DNA of 64,000 nucleotides from Haloarcula mannanilytica (GCF_005406125.1 NZ_BIXZ01000004.1:186001-250000); one strand, 5' to 3'; positions 9,057 to 18,075 are shown, numbered from the stretch's first letter. Notes: a model not told the origin generated them from the sequence alone. Numbers and translations: made by a program.

Positions 9057-9344
9057 ATGACGGACGAGGCGGCCATCGCCCGCGAGCGCATCGAGCGTCT
9101 GGAGTCGCTCGCTCGCGAGGCGGTCCAGGCCGGTAACGAGGCGCGCGCCCGATCGTACGTCCGTCGCGCTCGCCGCGTCGCCGAACGCCACCGCCTGCGC
9201 CTGCCGCGGTCGTTCGAGCGGTCGACGTGTGACGCCTGTGATACGTACCTGCTGCACGGCCACAACGCCCGGTCCCGAACCCAGTCGGGTCACGTCGTCA
9301 TCACGTGCGACTGTGGCGCACAGTCCCGCTATCCGTACGACTGA
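9057..9344 (+). CDS. rnp4: Ribonuclease P protein component 4 (Rpp21/Rnp4)
   Basis: 95 residues. Two long basic helices fill residues 1-55 (ERIERLESLAREAV, RSYVRRARRVAERHRLRL), followed by a zinc ribbon with CDAC at about residue 59 and TCDCG at about residue 83. This is the archaeal Rpp21 layout. The protein pairs with Rnp1/Rpp29 on the specificity domain of RNase P RNA and helps tRNA 5' processing. Its neighbour yhbY is also RNA-binding, a common archaeal pairing. Confidence 0.93.
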   Translation: MTDEAAIARERIERLESLAREAVQAGNEARARSYVRRARRVAERHRLRLPRSFERSTCDACDTYLLHGHNARSRTQSGHVVITCDCGAQSRYPYD

Positions 9345-9396
9345 GATTTCTTTACGACTGTTGGTTTTAAGGGGCTGTCGGCGTTAAACCGCGTAC

Positions 9397-9645
9397 ATGA
9401 CCGATTCTTCTCGACAGTCGCGAATACACGACCTCGACGCGACGCTCCGCGTCGGCAAACACGGTATCGAGTCCGTGGCGGACGAACTCGACGACCAGTT
9501 AGAAAACACAGACCTCGTGAAGGTCAAATTCCTCCGGTCGTCCCGGGGCGGCACAACGGCCGAGGAACTCGCCGACGACCTGGCCGAGATGGTTAACGCT
9601 GAGGTGGTGCAGGTGCGGGGTCACACTGCGGTGTTCGAGAAATGA
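9397..9645 (+). CDS. YhbY/CRM-domain RNA-binding protein
   Basis: 82 residues covering a single CRM domain: RIHDLDATLRVGKHGIE, LVKVKFLRSS and VVQVRGHTAVFEK. The G-K-x-G loop and the final VxGxxxVFEK strand are the family signature. CRM proteins bind pre-ribosomal or intron RNA. The gene follows rnp4 by 52 bases and overlaps mscS by four bases (ATGA), so the three probably form one operon. Confidence 0.9.
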   Translation: MTDSSRQSRIHDLDATLRVGKHGIESVADELDDQLENTDLVKVKFLRSSRGGTTAEELADDLAEMVNAEVVQVRGHTAVFEK

Positions 9646-10523
9646 TGCAGGTCCAACCGCTCGCCGACCTGCTGGAAGGTTTCGGTGTCCCGGCCGCCGG
9701 GTCCATCGCCTCAGCAGTGGTCTTCCTTGTCGTCTTCGTCCTCGTCTACGCCCTGGGGAAGGCAATTGTGATACCCATCGTCGACCGCTCGCTCAAGTCC
9801 CGCGACCTCGATTCCCACGCCCGGCGACCGCTGAAGAAACTCGTCAGTATCGGCGTCATCTTCGTCGCCATCTCCGTTGCCTTCGGGATGGCCGATTACG
9901 GGAACTTCCTGCAGTCGCTGGCGACCATCGCCGCTGCGGCGACGCTCGCCATTGGGTTCGCCATGCAGGACGTAATCAAGAACTTCGTCGCCGGCGTGTT
10001 CATCTACACCGACAAGCCGTTCCGGATCGGCGACTGGATCGAGTGGGACGACCACTCCGGCGTCGTCGAAGACATCAGCCTGCGGGTCTCCCGCGTCCGA
10101 ACGTTCGACAACGAGCTACTGACCGTCCCGAACTCGAATCTGACCGACGGCGTCATCAAGAACCCCGTCGCTAAAGACCAGCTCCGTCTGAAGTTCATGT
10201 TCGGCATCGGCTACGACGACGACATCGACAAAGCGACCGAAATCATTCTAGAGGAAGCGCGGGACCATCCCGAGATCATGGACGACCCCGAACCGTCCGT
10301 TCGGCTGGTCGAACTCGGCGATTCTTCGGTTGGTCTCCAGTCCCGGATCTGGATCGAGGACCCGAACCGCGCTGATTTCATCAAGACCCGCGCCGAATAT
10401 GTCAAGACAGTCAAAGAGCGGTTCGACGCGGAAGACATCAACATCCCGTATCCGAACCGCACGATTGGCGGCGGTCTGGAGATGACCGGGCTGGACAGCG
10501 TCGTGGAACCGGCCGACGACTGA
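9642..10523 (+). CDS. Small-conductance mechanosensitive channel, MscS family
   Basis: 293 residues. Three hydrophobic helices occupy residues 15-115; TM3 carries the Ala/Gly-rich pore lining AAAATLAIGFAMQDVIKNF. The beta domain follows with FRIGDWIEWDDHSGVVEDI and TVPNSNL, the latter a strong MscS signature. The channel opens under membrane tension to release osmolytes during down-shock, which matters for a halophile. There are two possible ATGs in tandem at 9642/9645, and the overlap with yhbY does not decide between them. Confidence 0.93.
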   Translation: MMQVQPLADLLEGFGVPAAGSIASAVVFLVVFVLVYALGKAIVIPIVDRSLKSRDLDSHARRPLKKLVSIGVIFVAISVAFGMADYGNFLQSLATIAAAATLAIGFAMQDVIKNFVAGVFIYTDKPFRIGDWIEWDDHSGVVEDISLRVSRVRTFDNELLTVPNSNLTDGVIKNPVAKDQLRLKFMFGIGYDDDIDKATEIILEEARDHPEIMDDPEPSVRLVELGDSSVGLQSRIWIEDPNRADFIKTRAEYVKTVKERFDAEDINIPYPNRTIGGGLEMTGLDSVVEPADD

Positions 10524-10635
10524 GAACTCGTCGGTTGTATTCTCACGGGGGAGACTGCTGACCGTGGCTAGTATGAGGGGGCAACGCCACAGAGTACCGC
10601 AGCAGCGGCTCACGAATTCGTTTGAGACAGCAAGC

Positions 10636-10655
10636 GGGCGCTGAGGGATTTGAAC
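10636..10655. repeat. 20-bp direct copy of the tRNA-Arg 3' end
   Basis: GGGCGCTGAGGGATTTGAAC here is identical to bases 10749-10768, the acceptor/T-arm end of the adjacent tRNA-Arg gene. The copies lie 113 bp apart. A duplicated tRNA 3' end is the usual trace of site-specific integration (attL/attR), but no integrase lies between them. Confidence 0.6.
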
Positions 10656-10748
10656 TACGCGAACGCCTCCTACGCTCGGGGTTCTCTACTCCAAATCCAC
10701 AGTGCCGGTTCACCTCACCGACTCGCGGCGCTCGTCGGTTCGTTGCAC

Positions 10749-10822
10749 GGGCGCTGAGGGATTTGAACCCCCGACGGTTTGGTCCGAAGCCAAGCACTCT
10801 GTCCAAGCTGAGCTAAGCGCCC
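10749..10822 (-). tRNA. tRNA-Arg (anticodon TCG)
   Basis: Read on the minus strand, the 74-nt gene folds as a cloverleaf. The acceptor stem GGGCGCT/AGCGCCC is perfect. The anticodon loop CTTCGGA gives anticodon TCG (codon CGA), held by TTGG/CCAA. The T-arm is GGGGG-TTCAAAT-CCCTC with one G-T wobble. The lowest anticodon-stem pair is a C-A mismatch. No intron or encoded CCA is seen. Confidence 0.93.
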
Positions 10823-10896
10823 TACGTACAGTGGTATGACGACGTTATGGTTTAAACCAACCGGTTCCGCCGCGAGGGGACACCGCGGTCCCTGGC

Positions 10897-11172
10897 TTAC
10901 TCCGAGACCGTTTCTGCGGCGTCCGTATCGCCGTCAGCGGTGACATCAGCCACGACGGCGTCCGTGTCCACGCCGCGTTCCTCGGCGAGTGCCTCGATAA
11001 GTGCGCGCTGTTCGGCCAGGTCCTGTTCCATCCCGTCGACGCGGTCGTTCGTCTCGTCGACGGTGCTGCGCAAGTTCTCCAGCTGTGTCTTCAGTTCGTT
11101 CACCTTCTTGTAGAGGTCCTCGGCGATGTCGGCGACCTTTTGTATTTTTTTGGCGGTGGAACCAAGTCCCAT
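10897..11172 (-). CDS. Short coiled-coil protein (DUF5798-like)
   Basis: 91 residues from MGLGSTAKKIQKVAD. Residues 10-65 form a strongly heptad-patterned coiled coil (VNELKTQLENLRSTVDE and so on), followed by an acidic Asp/Ala/Thr-rich tail. It resembles a haloarchaeal conserved family annotated DUF5798; function unknown. A GTG two codons upstream (11178) is also possible. Cytosolic, with no membrane segment. It lies between the tRNA and a divergent membrane-protein gene. Confidence 0.75.
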   Translation of the reverse strand: MGLGSTAKKIQKVADIAEDLYKKVNELKTQLENLRSTVDETNDRVDGMEQDLAEQRALIEALAEERGVDTDAVVADVTADGDTDAAETVSE

Positions 11173-11251
11173 AGTCACTGGTACGGAGAGCTGACATTTG
11201 CTCGTTTCGCTCGAACGTCGCTGTTAAGACGCCGCCGGACCGAGCGACGAT

Positions 11252-11665
11252 ATGGACGACTTGCGGCTCGCTCCGACCGTCGGTATCGTCGGTTGCGTTC
11301 TGTATCTCCTCGCGCTTGCGGTCCCGTACGGCCTCGTCGAGACGACCAGCGCCGTGGGAGCGTACTACGACTCGGGGGCGCTCTCCCCGCTGTTACCGGG
11401 GGTGTTCGCGCTCGTCTGCATCATCGTGTTGGCGGCCGGCCGCGAGGGTCGCTCGGACCCCAGCATTGCGGCGGGTGCGAGCATCGGTATGGGCGTGTTC
11501 ATCGTCGCACTCAGTACTCTCTGGGCGTTCACCGTCCCCGAGAGTCTCGTCTTGGGATTGACTGAATCGACGCTGATGGAACACCACCGCTGGGTCGTCG
11601 TCGTCGCCGGCTGTCTCATCCCGCTCAGTGGCACGTGGTTTGCGCGGGCACTGGACCTCCTGTAG
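11252..11665 (+). CDS. Four-helix membrane protein, unknown function
   Basis: 137 residues with four hydrophobic segments: IVGCVLYLLALAVPYGLV, LLPGVFALVCIIVLAAG, MGVFIVALSTLWAFTV and WVVVVAGCLIPLSGTWF. The loops are short and acidic. It resembles small haloarchaeal conserved membrane proteins without a known role. It starts 79 bases from the divergent coiled-coil gene and ends about 80 bases before the SRP RNA. Confidence 0.7.
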   Translation: MDDLRLAPTVGIVGCVLYLLALAVPYGLVETTSAVGAYYDSGALSPLLPGVFALVCIIVLAAGREGRSDPSIAAGASIGMGVFIVALSTLWAFTVPESLVLGLTESTLMEHHRWVVVVAGCLIPLSGTWFARALDLL

Positions 11666-11748
11666 GGCCGTCTCCCGACCGGGGCGTCGTCCAGCGGTCT
11701 GTGGGCGCATCCGAAAGGCCCTTATGGGGTGGCGGCGGAGTTTCAGAT

Positions 11749-12053
11749 GGACTAGGTCGGGGGGCTAGGCCCCCCTCCTCGCCCGCACTGTGGTCTTGAG
11801 CGGGGACCGAACACCGGGGGCGTCCGGTCTGACGGACGTGGACCCCGTAAGCTAACGTGGAAGCCTCGTCCCACGGGGACGGCGGTCCGCGTGGTCGCAC
11901 CTGCAGGGGTGTGCTCACGTGGTTAAACGATGGCACTCCGCCAGGCACGGAAGTGAGCAGCGGACCATCGAACACCCGTCGCTCGTGGGGTCGCGGGGTG
12001 GAGGAGGCAAACGGGATTACCCGCGCCCGAACGCCGGGCAATCCTGGCTGTCC
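11749..12053 (+). ncRNA. ffs: Archaeal signal recognition particle 7S RNA
   Basis: About 305 nt. The 5' part GGGGGGCTAGGCCCCCC and the 3' GGCAATCCTGGCTGTCC pair to close the Alu-side helix. The S domain contains GGCACGGAAGTGAGCAGC, the helix 8 tetraloop and asymmetric AGCAGC loop bound by SRP54. GTGGTTAAACGATGGC upstream matches the conserved helix 5/6 junction of haloarchaeal 7S RNAs. The ends are estimated from the terminal GGAC/GTCC pairing and could be off by a few bases. The RNA scaffolds SRP19 and SRP54 for membrane targeting. Confidence 0.93.
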
Positions 12054-12403
12054 GTTCCATTCATATCTGCGTTTTCGAGACCAGAGAGTGATAGCTCTGG
12101 ATAGCTTTCGGTCCGTCCGCTTCTAAGTGGCCGTTATCTGGTGTGAGACTACTATGGACTGCTGTCGTTCAGGGCCGTATCGGGGGTTCGAAGGCACATA
12201 TGCGGCGAGTAGGTGATTATAGATCTAAATATCCCACTACGATAGCATTTGAGAGAGATATAGACTCAGATAGAGGGTTTTACCAACATACACCAATTAG
12301 TAGCTTTGAGCGCAATAGCGGAACACATATTTAAAAATGGACCCTCCGGCCGGTATCTCTCGTCGTGGCCTGCGGTTCTCGGCGGTCGCACGACTCGATA
12401 CGC
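12054..12403. other. Non-coding gap, AT-rich towards its right end
   Basis: About 350 bases between the SRP RNA and the acyl-CoA synthetase stop. Base content falls to an AT-rich stretch around 12190-12340 (TAAATATCCCACTACGATAG, CACATATTTAAAAATGG). Possible short frames have no recognisable family. No clear RNA gene or repeat was seen. Confidence 0.5.
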
Positions 12404-14074
12404 CTACGGTGACTCCTCGTCGACGCTCCCTTGGGCGTCCCACTCCTGTAGGGCCTTCCGTCGGATTTTCCCGCTGGTCGTCTGTGGCAACGCATCGGCG
12501 AACTCGATCTCGCGGGGATACTCGTACTCGGCGAGATGCTCCCGGACGACGGACTGGATTGCTTCCCGGAGCGTCTCGTGGGCCGGTGCGTCCTCAGCGG
12601 CCTCGACGTAGGCTTTGATAATCTCCCCCCGCGTGTCGTCAGGGACGCCGATGACGCCGGCCTGGACCACATCGGGATGTTCGAGTATCGCGCTCTCGAC
12701 CTCCATCGGGCCGACGCGGTAACCGCTGGTGATGATTACGTCGTCCTTGCGGGATTTGAACCAGACGTAGCCGTCGTCGTCCTGCCGGGCCAAATCGCCG
12801 GTCACAAACCAGCCCTCGACTTCTTTGGCCGCTGTCTTTTCCGGCATATGCCAGTACTCGTCGAAGAACACCGACCGGTCGTGGGGTCGCAGCGCTATCT
12901 CGCCGAGTTCGCCGGTGGGAAGGCGTTCAGCAACGCCGCGGTCGGCGGCGTCGGGGTCCAGAATCGCCAGGTCATACCCCGGCAACGGCTTGCCCATGCT
13001 GCCGGGCCGGGTGTCGAACCAGTTGGAGTTGTTGGCGACAACGAGATTCAATTCGGTCTGGCCGTAGAATTCGTTAATCGTGACCGAATCGAACGTTTCT
13101 GCGATCCAATCGACGATTTCGGGTGTCAGCGATTCGCCGCCGACGGCGAACGTCTCGATGGCGAGGTCGTACGCCGCCGTCGGGTCCTCAACCTCCATCA
13201 GCAGCCGCAGGGCCGTTGCTGGCATGAACGAGCGGGTGACATCGAACTCGGCAAGCAGGTCAAACGCCTCGTCAGCCTCGAACCCAGAGGCGGGATAGCC
13301 GACGATAGTCCCGCCGTGGTGCCACGTCGCAAAGAGGGTCCCCCCGAGCGCCGCACCCCAGGCCCAGTCCGCGGGCGTCCAGACCGTCGCCTCCGGTCCC
13401 AGCCCCTGATCGAAGAAGTTGTACGCGGCTGCGGCCCGCCCGAGCCAGAGCGCGTGGGAGTGCCGGACGCCCTTGGGCGGCCCTGTCGACCCGCTCGTGT
13501 ACAGGATTGCGGTGTCCGTGTCCGGCGTGGACTCGTAGGGCTCGATGTCGGTGTGTTCCGGCGCGGTGAGTACGTCCTCAAAGGCGTGGACATCGCCGGC
13601 CGGTGCGTTGGTCTCGATTTCGATGACGTGTTCCAGCGCCGGACAGTCGTCCCGAACTGCGTCTATGTCGTCGCGCACGGTCGGGTCGATAACCGCGACA
13701 GCTACGCCGGCATCGTCCAGCCGATACCGGAGCGCGTCCGTCCCGAACAGGACCGTCAGCGGAACCGAAACGGCCCCGAGCTTCCAGTTCGCGAGATGCG
13801 TGATCGGGTTCTGGGGTTTTTGTGGCACGACGACGGCGACGCGGTCGCCGGCTTCGACACCGAGATCAGCTAGTCCCACAGCGAGTCTGTCCGATAGCTC
13901 GTCCAGTTCGCGGAACGTGTACTGTTCGCGCCGTCCATCGGGGTAGGCCTGTTCGAGCGCCACCCTGTCGGAGTTCTCGTGTTTCCGCAGAAAATCGACG
14001 GCCGGATTGTACGAGGCCGGCAGGTCCCAGATGAACTGGGAACATGCCTCATCGTACCCCTCGAAGTCCGGCAT
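12404..14074 (-). CDS. AMP-forming acyl-CoA synthetase (medium-chain/acetyl type)
   Basis: 556 residues from MPDFEGYDEACSQF. The AMP-binding P-loop is TAILYTSGSTGPPKGV near residue 190. Later motifs are EFYGQTELNLVV, WFVTGDLARQDDDGYVWF and the hinge KSRKDDVIITSGYRVGP. The C-terminal lid carries PQTTSGKIRRKAL with the catalytic lysine. It activates a carboxylic acid to acyl-CoA in the cytosol; length and motifs fit the acetyl/medium-chain group, and the acid is unknown. Starts at 14089 and 14311 are open, but the extra N-terminus is not family-like. Confidence 0.9.
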   Translation of the reverse strand: MPDFEGYDEACSQFIWDLPASYNPAVDFLRKHENSDRVALEQAYPDGRREQYTFRELDELSDRLAVGLADLGVEAGDRVAVVVPQKPQNPITHLANWKLGAVSVPLTVLFGTDALRYRLDDAGVAVAVIDPTVRDDIDAVRDDCPALEHVIEIETNAPAGDVHAFEDVLTAPEHTDIEPYESTPDTDTAILYTSGSTGPPKGVRHSHALWLGRAAAAYNFFDQGLGPEATVWTPADWAWGAALGGTLFATWHHGGTIVGYPASGFEADEAFDLLAEFDVTRSFMPATALRLLMEVEDPTAAYDLAIETFAVGGESLTPEIVDWIAETFDSVTINEFYGQTELNLVVANNSNWFDTRPGSMGKPLPGYDLAILDPDAADRGVAERLPTGELGEIALRPHDRSVFFDEYWHMPEKTAAKEVEGWFVTGDLARQDDDGYVWFKSRKDDVIITSGYRVGPMEVESAILEHPDVVQAGVIGVPDDTRGEIIKAYVEAAEDAPAHETLREAIQSVVREHLAEYEYPREIEFADALPQTTSGKIRRKALQEWDAQGSVDEESP

Positions 14075-14188
14075 TACTGTCCAGACCATGCCGATCCCTC
14101 GCCAGCGAAGGTGTTGCGTTTTTCGGTCGGGACACTGACACCACGGCCGAGCCGGCAGACCTTTCCGTCCCCATCTCCGGAGTTTACC

Positions 14189-14791
14189 GTGGACTCTAAC
14201 GACATCCGTGCGGAATGGGCCGAGCGGTCCGGGGAGTATTCCCCGACGTATTATGCATACTACGGCGCGGACGAGACAAGTGAGCTGGTGCGGTCGATAC
14301 TCGAAGAGCACGTCGAGAAAGACGCAGCTATTCTAGAGGTCGGGTGTAGCTCCGGGCGACACCTCGCTGCGCTGTCCGATGCCGGCTACTCGGATCTGAC
14401 CGGCGTCGACATCAATGCCGATGCGTTGGATGTCCTCGCGGAGACGTACCCCGATCTCGCGGCCAGTGGCTCGTTTCACGCGATGGCTATCGAGGAGTTT
14501 GTCACGGATGTCGCGGACGGCACGTACGATGTCGTCTTCTCGGTCGAAACGTTGCAGCATCTGCACCCGGATGTCGACTGGGCGTTCGAGGAACTGGCAC
14601 GGATTGTCGATGACCTGCTGATCACTGTCGAGAACGAAGGTGGCACCGAGGGTGAGGTAAATTACGTCGACGACAACGTCCCGCTGTACTACAGAGACTG
14701 GAACGCAGTGTTTACAGCGTTCGATCTCATCGAAACCGACTCCATGGACGGAAATCGGGACACTGTCCGGGTCTTCCAGCCACCGGAATAG
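14189..14791 (+). CDS. SAM-dependent class I methyltransferase
   Basis: 200 residues starting with GTG (VDSNDIRAEWAERSGEYSP). Motif I is ILEVGCSSGRHLAAL near residue 50, the acidic residue ending beta 2 is in LTGVDINADAL, and the motif IV region is YDVVFSVETLQHLH. This is a small free-standing Rossmann methyltransferase acting on an unknown metabolite. It is divergent from the acyl-CoA synthetase, and the starts lie about 115 bases apart, so the longer upstream frame from 13979 was rejected. Confidence 0.82.
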   Translation: MDSNDIRAEWAERSGEYSPTYYAYYGADETSELVRSILEEHVEKDAAILEVGCSSGRHLAALSDAGYSDLTGVDINADALDVLAETYPDLAASGSFHAMAIEEFVTDVADGTYDVVFSVETLQHLHPDVDWAFEELARIVDDLLITVENEGGTEGEVNYVDDNVPLYYRDWNAVFTAFDLIETDSMDGNRDTVRVFQPPE

Positions 14792-15643
14792 ATCGAAAGG
14801 AGAGCTTGGGATAGGAAATTTCGCTATCCACACACATCTCCTGTCGCATACATCTAAAAATACAATTCTAAGTATATATTTGGGATATTTATTTAAATAT
14901 GAGTGTATATGGGCCCGGCCAGTACCAATATAGTGTGAAATATTGATTCGAAGGTCTACAGACGGGTCTCATCTCGAATATGTCGAAAAGACCGAACAGT
15001 TATCGTGATCCAAGCAGGTGTGTTGGCTGTCGGGGCCGCTGCGTGTGAGTTTTTCAACGTGGAACAGGCAATACGGATCCCGGGCAGATGGACAATCGAT
15101 CACAGGAAGGTTGTGCCGACACTTTTAAATAGTAGTATGATATTCCATGCGGAGAATTCGCTTAGATTCAGCAAATGTGTACTAAACACATATATTTATA
15201 TAGTTCTTTCTAGCGATACAGCTATTCCCGAGAGTGAGGAAGTCAGTCAGGAGTACGAAAAGTGCGTTCATCCATGTGGAACAATTTCTGCCAGAAGTTT
15301 CAAGATAGTATGCCATTACTGCGGGTCTACCATGCTATAGAAGCGGTTTCTGGCGACAATAACGACAGATCTTCCCACACTATCGGGAGGATCCCAGAAT
15401 AACGTCTGTACGTCTGTCATTCAAGCTGTTCGGTAATTCTGAACAGCGGTTCGGCTGGAGAGACGATGCAACGGCCCGATAGTGAGTGGCGTCCGTCGCG
15501 TGCTTTCGTCTGTGTCCTCGTATACTGAGGGGCCCGAACAGATTCCGGGAGCTGAGCGGTTTTCTCCGCTATCCGAGCCTATCGTTGGGAGATATGACGC
15601 TGGCAGCACAAGATTCATATAGTATTGCAGTTTGCTACACCGT
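14792..15643. other. Long AT-rich gap before the sugar-acid island
   Basis: About 850 bases with markedly lower GC than the genes on either side (for example CTAAGTATATATTTGGG near 14870 and ACATATATTTATATAG near 15190). It holds nested inverted repeats at 15378-15484 and an 8-bp tandem ACGTCTGT near 15404. One frame (15005-15340) encodes 111 residues with a Cys-rich C-terminus but has no clear family. The right end carries the promoter of the FAH-family gene, with TTCATATAGTAT about 28 bases before its ATG. Confidence 0.55.
15378..15484. repeat. Nested inverted repeats
   Basis: CACTATCGGG at 15378-15387 is the exact reverse complement of CCCGATAGTG at 15475-15484. Inside lies a second stem, GCTGTTC (15425-15431) with GAACAGC (15441-15447) and a 9-nt loop. 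The layout suits a structured element or a transposon scar; which one is not shown by the sequence. Confidence 0.5.
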
Positions 15644-16507
15644 ATGAGGTATTACCAGCTACGCGACGGGAACTCACAGCGGTTAGCAGTCGAGACCGAC
15701 GACGGGACGTACGATTTGACCAGCGCCAAACCCCAGCTCCGGACGTTCCGTGACCTCCTCAAGGCGGCTTCGATTGCGGATACCTCGCCCGATACGATCA
15801 GTACACGCCACCTCGACGCCGCCGAGTCGATTACAGAGGAGCGACTCGACGCGGACGTTATTGATCCGGTCACTGCGGACGAAGTCTGGGCCGCCGGCGT
15901 CACGTACCAGATCAGCGAAGAGGCCCGCAAAGAGGAAAGCGACACGCCGGAGATGTATCTGTACGTTCACGACGCTGAACGCCCGGAGATCTTCTTCAAG
16001 TCGACACCGAACCGTACCGTCGGCCCCGACGAAGATGTCGGTATCCGCGCCGACTCGGACTGGGACGTACCCGAGCCCGAACTCGGAATCGTCCTCTACG
16101 AGGGCGAAATCGTCGGCTACACCATCGGCAACGACATGAGCAGTCGGTCCATCGAGGGGGAAAACCCGCTGTATCTCCCCCAGGCCAAGGTGTACGACCG
16201 CTGTTGTTCGGTCGGCCCGACCGTCGTCACCGATATCGAAGACCCGCACTCGCTGACCCTGTCGATGTCAATTCACCGTGATGGGGAGTGTGTCTACCGC
16301 GGGGAGACAAACACCAGCGAAATGAAACGCACCTGCGAGGACCTCGTCTCGTACTACAACGCGCACAACGCGGTGCCGGAACTGTCCGTGTTGCTTACCG
16401 GGACCTGTCTCGTCCCCGACGACGACTTCACGCTGCAGGAAGGCGACGAGATCTCCATTGACATCGAATCCATCGGGACGCTGAACAACTCCGTCACTGT
16501 CGTCTGA
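15644..16507 (+). CDS. FAH-family sugar-acid enzyme (XacE-like 2-keto-3-deoxypentonate dehydratase or diketo-hydrolase)
   Basis: 287 residues from MRYYQLRDGNSQRL. The fumarylacetoacetate-hydrolase fold is marked by the metal ligands in EPELGIVLYEGEIVGYTIGN, then DMSSRSIEGENP, QAKVYDRCCSVGP and TGTCLVPDDDFTLQEGD near the end. In Haloferax the homologue XacE dehydrates 2-keto-3-deoxy-xylonate/arabinonate. Related family members split 2,4-diketo-3-deoxy acids instead. The neighbouring dehydratase supports a sugar-acid pathway either way. It has its own promoter (TTCATATAGTAT about 28 bases upstream) and sits 126 bases ahead of the dehydratase. Confidence 0.82.
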   Translation: MRYYQLRDGNSQRLAVETDDGTYDLTSAKPQLRTFRDLLKAASIADTSPDTISTRHLDAAESITEERLDADVIDPVTADEVWAAGVTYQISEEARKEESDTPEMYLYVHDAERPEIFFKSTPNRTVGPDEDVGIRADSDWDVPEPELGIVLYEGEIVGYTIGNDMSSRSIEGENPLYLPQAKVYDRCCSVGPTVVTDIEDPHSLTLSMSIHRDGECVYRGETNTSEMKRTCEDLVSYYNAHNAVPELSVLLTGTCLVPDDDFTLQEGDEISIDIESIGTLNNSVTVV

Positions 16508-16633
16508 GTCGATAGCGAAAGGGGGTGTGGTCGCAGTATCGCTGGGAGCCGCTGGACTCGGAATTTGCGGTACGTGATACCACGCCGCGACCCGGAACTG
16601 TTTTTATCGTGGACTTGGATTTCAGCCTGTCGC

Positions 16634-17866
16634 ATGAACTACGCAAATTTACGAGATCCGAATGCGGAATACACCATGCGCGATCTCTCCGGCGAGACGA
16701 TGGGACTCACCGAGTCCCGTGGTGAGAGACGCGACGTGGAGATTACCGATGTCCAGACCGTGATTGTCGACGGGAACTACCCGTGGACACTCGTCCGAGT
16801 ATATACCGACGCTGGTGTCGCCGGCAACGGTGAGGCCTACTGGGGCGGTGCGATCCCGGAGATCATCGAGCGGCTGAAGCCGTTCATCGTCGGCGAGAAC
16901 CCGCTGGACATCGACCGGCTCTACGAACACATGGTCCAGAAGATGTCCGGCGAGGGCTCCGTCGCCGGGAAGGACATCGCGGCCATCTCCGGCATCGAGC
17001 TGGCCCTGCACGACGTGGCCGGGAAGATCCTCGACGTGCCGGCCTACCAGCTCCTGGGCGGGAAATACCGCGACGAGGTCCGAACCTACTGTGACTGTCA
17101 CACCGAGGAGGAGGCCGACCCCGAAGCCTGTGCCGACGAGGCCGAGCGCGTCGTCGACGAACTGGGGTACGACGCCCTGAAGTTCGACCTCGACGTGCCC
17201 TCCGGCCACGAGAAGGACCGCGCGAACCGGCATCTCCGCCAGCCGGAAATCGAGCACAAGGCCGAAATCGTCAAGCGCGTCACCGAACGCGTCGGCGACA
17301 AGGCCGACGCCGCGTTCGACTGCCACTGGGCCTTCGCCAGCGGGAGCGCCAAGCGCCTCGCGCGAGAACTCGAACAGTACGACGTGTGGTGGCTTGAAGA
17401 CCCGGTCCCGCCGGAGAACCACGACGTGCAGCGCGAAGTGACACAGTCGACAGGGACGCCAATCGCCGTCGGCGAGAACGTCTACCGAACCCACGGGCAG
17501 CGCCAACTCATCACCGACCAGGCCGTCGACATCATCGCGCCCGACTGCCCGAAGGTCGGCGGCATGCGCGAGACGGCGAAGATCGCCACGCTGGCGGACA
17601 TGTTCTACGTGCCGGTGGCGATGCATAACGTCTCTTCGCCCATCGGGACGATGGCCTCTGCACAGGTCGGTGCGGCCATCCCGAACGCACTCGCCGTCGA
17701 GTACCACTCCTACGAGCTGGGTTGGTGGGAAGACCTCGTCGAGGAGGACGACCTCATTCAGGACGGCTACATGCCCATCCCGGAAGAACCGGGTCTCGGT
17801 CTGACGCTGGACTTCGACGCCGTCGAGGAACACCTCGCTGACGGACAGGAACTGTTCGACGAGTAA
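16634..17866 (+). CDS. Enolase-superfamily sugar-acid dehydratase (XacD-like)
   Basis: 410 residues from MNYANLRDPNAEYTM. The mandelate-racemase/enolase barrel is recognised by DALKFDLDVP, the metal ligands in AAFDCHWAF, WWLEDPVPPEN and AVGENVY, and the catalytic His region VAMHNVSSP. Such enzymes remove water from aldonic acids (xylonate, arabinonate, gluconate, rhamnonate) to give 2-keto-3-deoxy acids. Of the functions I know, the Haloferax XacD-type dehydratase fits best, given the neighbouring XacGHIJK-like importer. An upstream in-frame start at 16565 adds a non-family leader. TTTTTATCG lies about 30 bases before the chosen ATG. Confidence 0.83.
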   Translation: MNYANLRDPNAEYTMRDLSGETMGLTESRGERRDVEITDVQTVIVDGNYPWTLVRVYTDAGVAGNGEAYWGGAIPEIIERLKPFIVGENPLDIDRLYEHMVQKMSGEGSVAGKDIAAISGIELALHDVAGKILDVPAYQLLGGKYRDEVRTYCDCHTEEEADPEACADEAERVVDELGYDALKFDLDVPSGHEKDRANRHLRQPEIEHKAEIVKRVTERVGDKADAAFDCHWAFASGSAKRLARELEQYDVWWLEDPVPPENHDVQREVTQSTGTPIAVGENVYRTHGQRQLITDQAVDIIAPDCPKVGGMRETAKIATLADMFYVPVAMHNVSSPIGTMASAQVGAAIPNALAVEYHSYELGWWEDLVEEDDLIQDGYMPIPEEPGLGLTLDFDAVEEHLADGQELFDE

Positions 17867-18075
17867 TAGGCACACGGCACAACGAAATAGTGCACGGAGC
17901 GGTCGAACAGAGCCGCCGTGCCAGTTGGCCGGATTTTCGTTTCGACCGTCGCTTCCCGGTTGGTGTGGGTGGCGAATCAAACCATGCTACTTGTTAACTC
18001 GGGTGTCGCCCACTAGTACAGAGCCCGTTTAGACCGGTGAGCGTGTGTCGTCCACTATCTTACAAGATTAACTAT

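Noticed and set aside
16649-17980. 443-residue minus-strand frame over the dehydratase
   Set aside because: Shadow of the enolase-superfamily gene; no domain.
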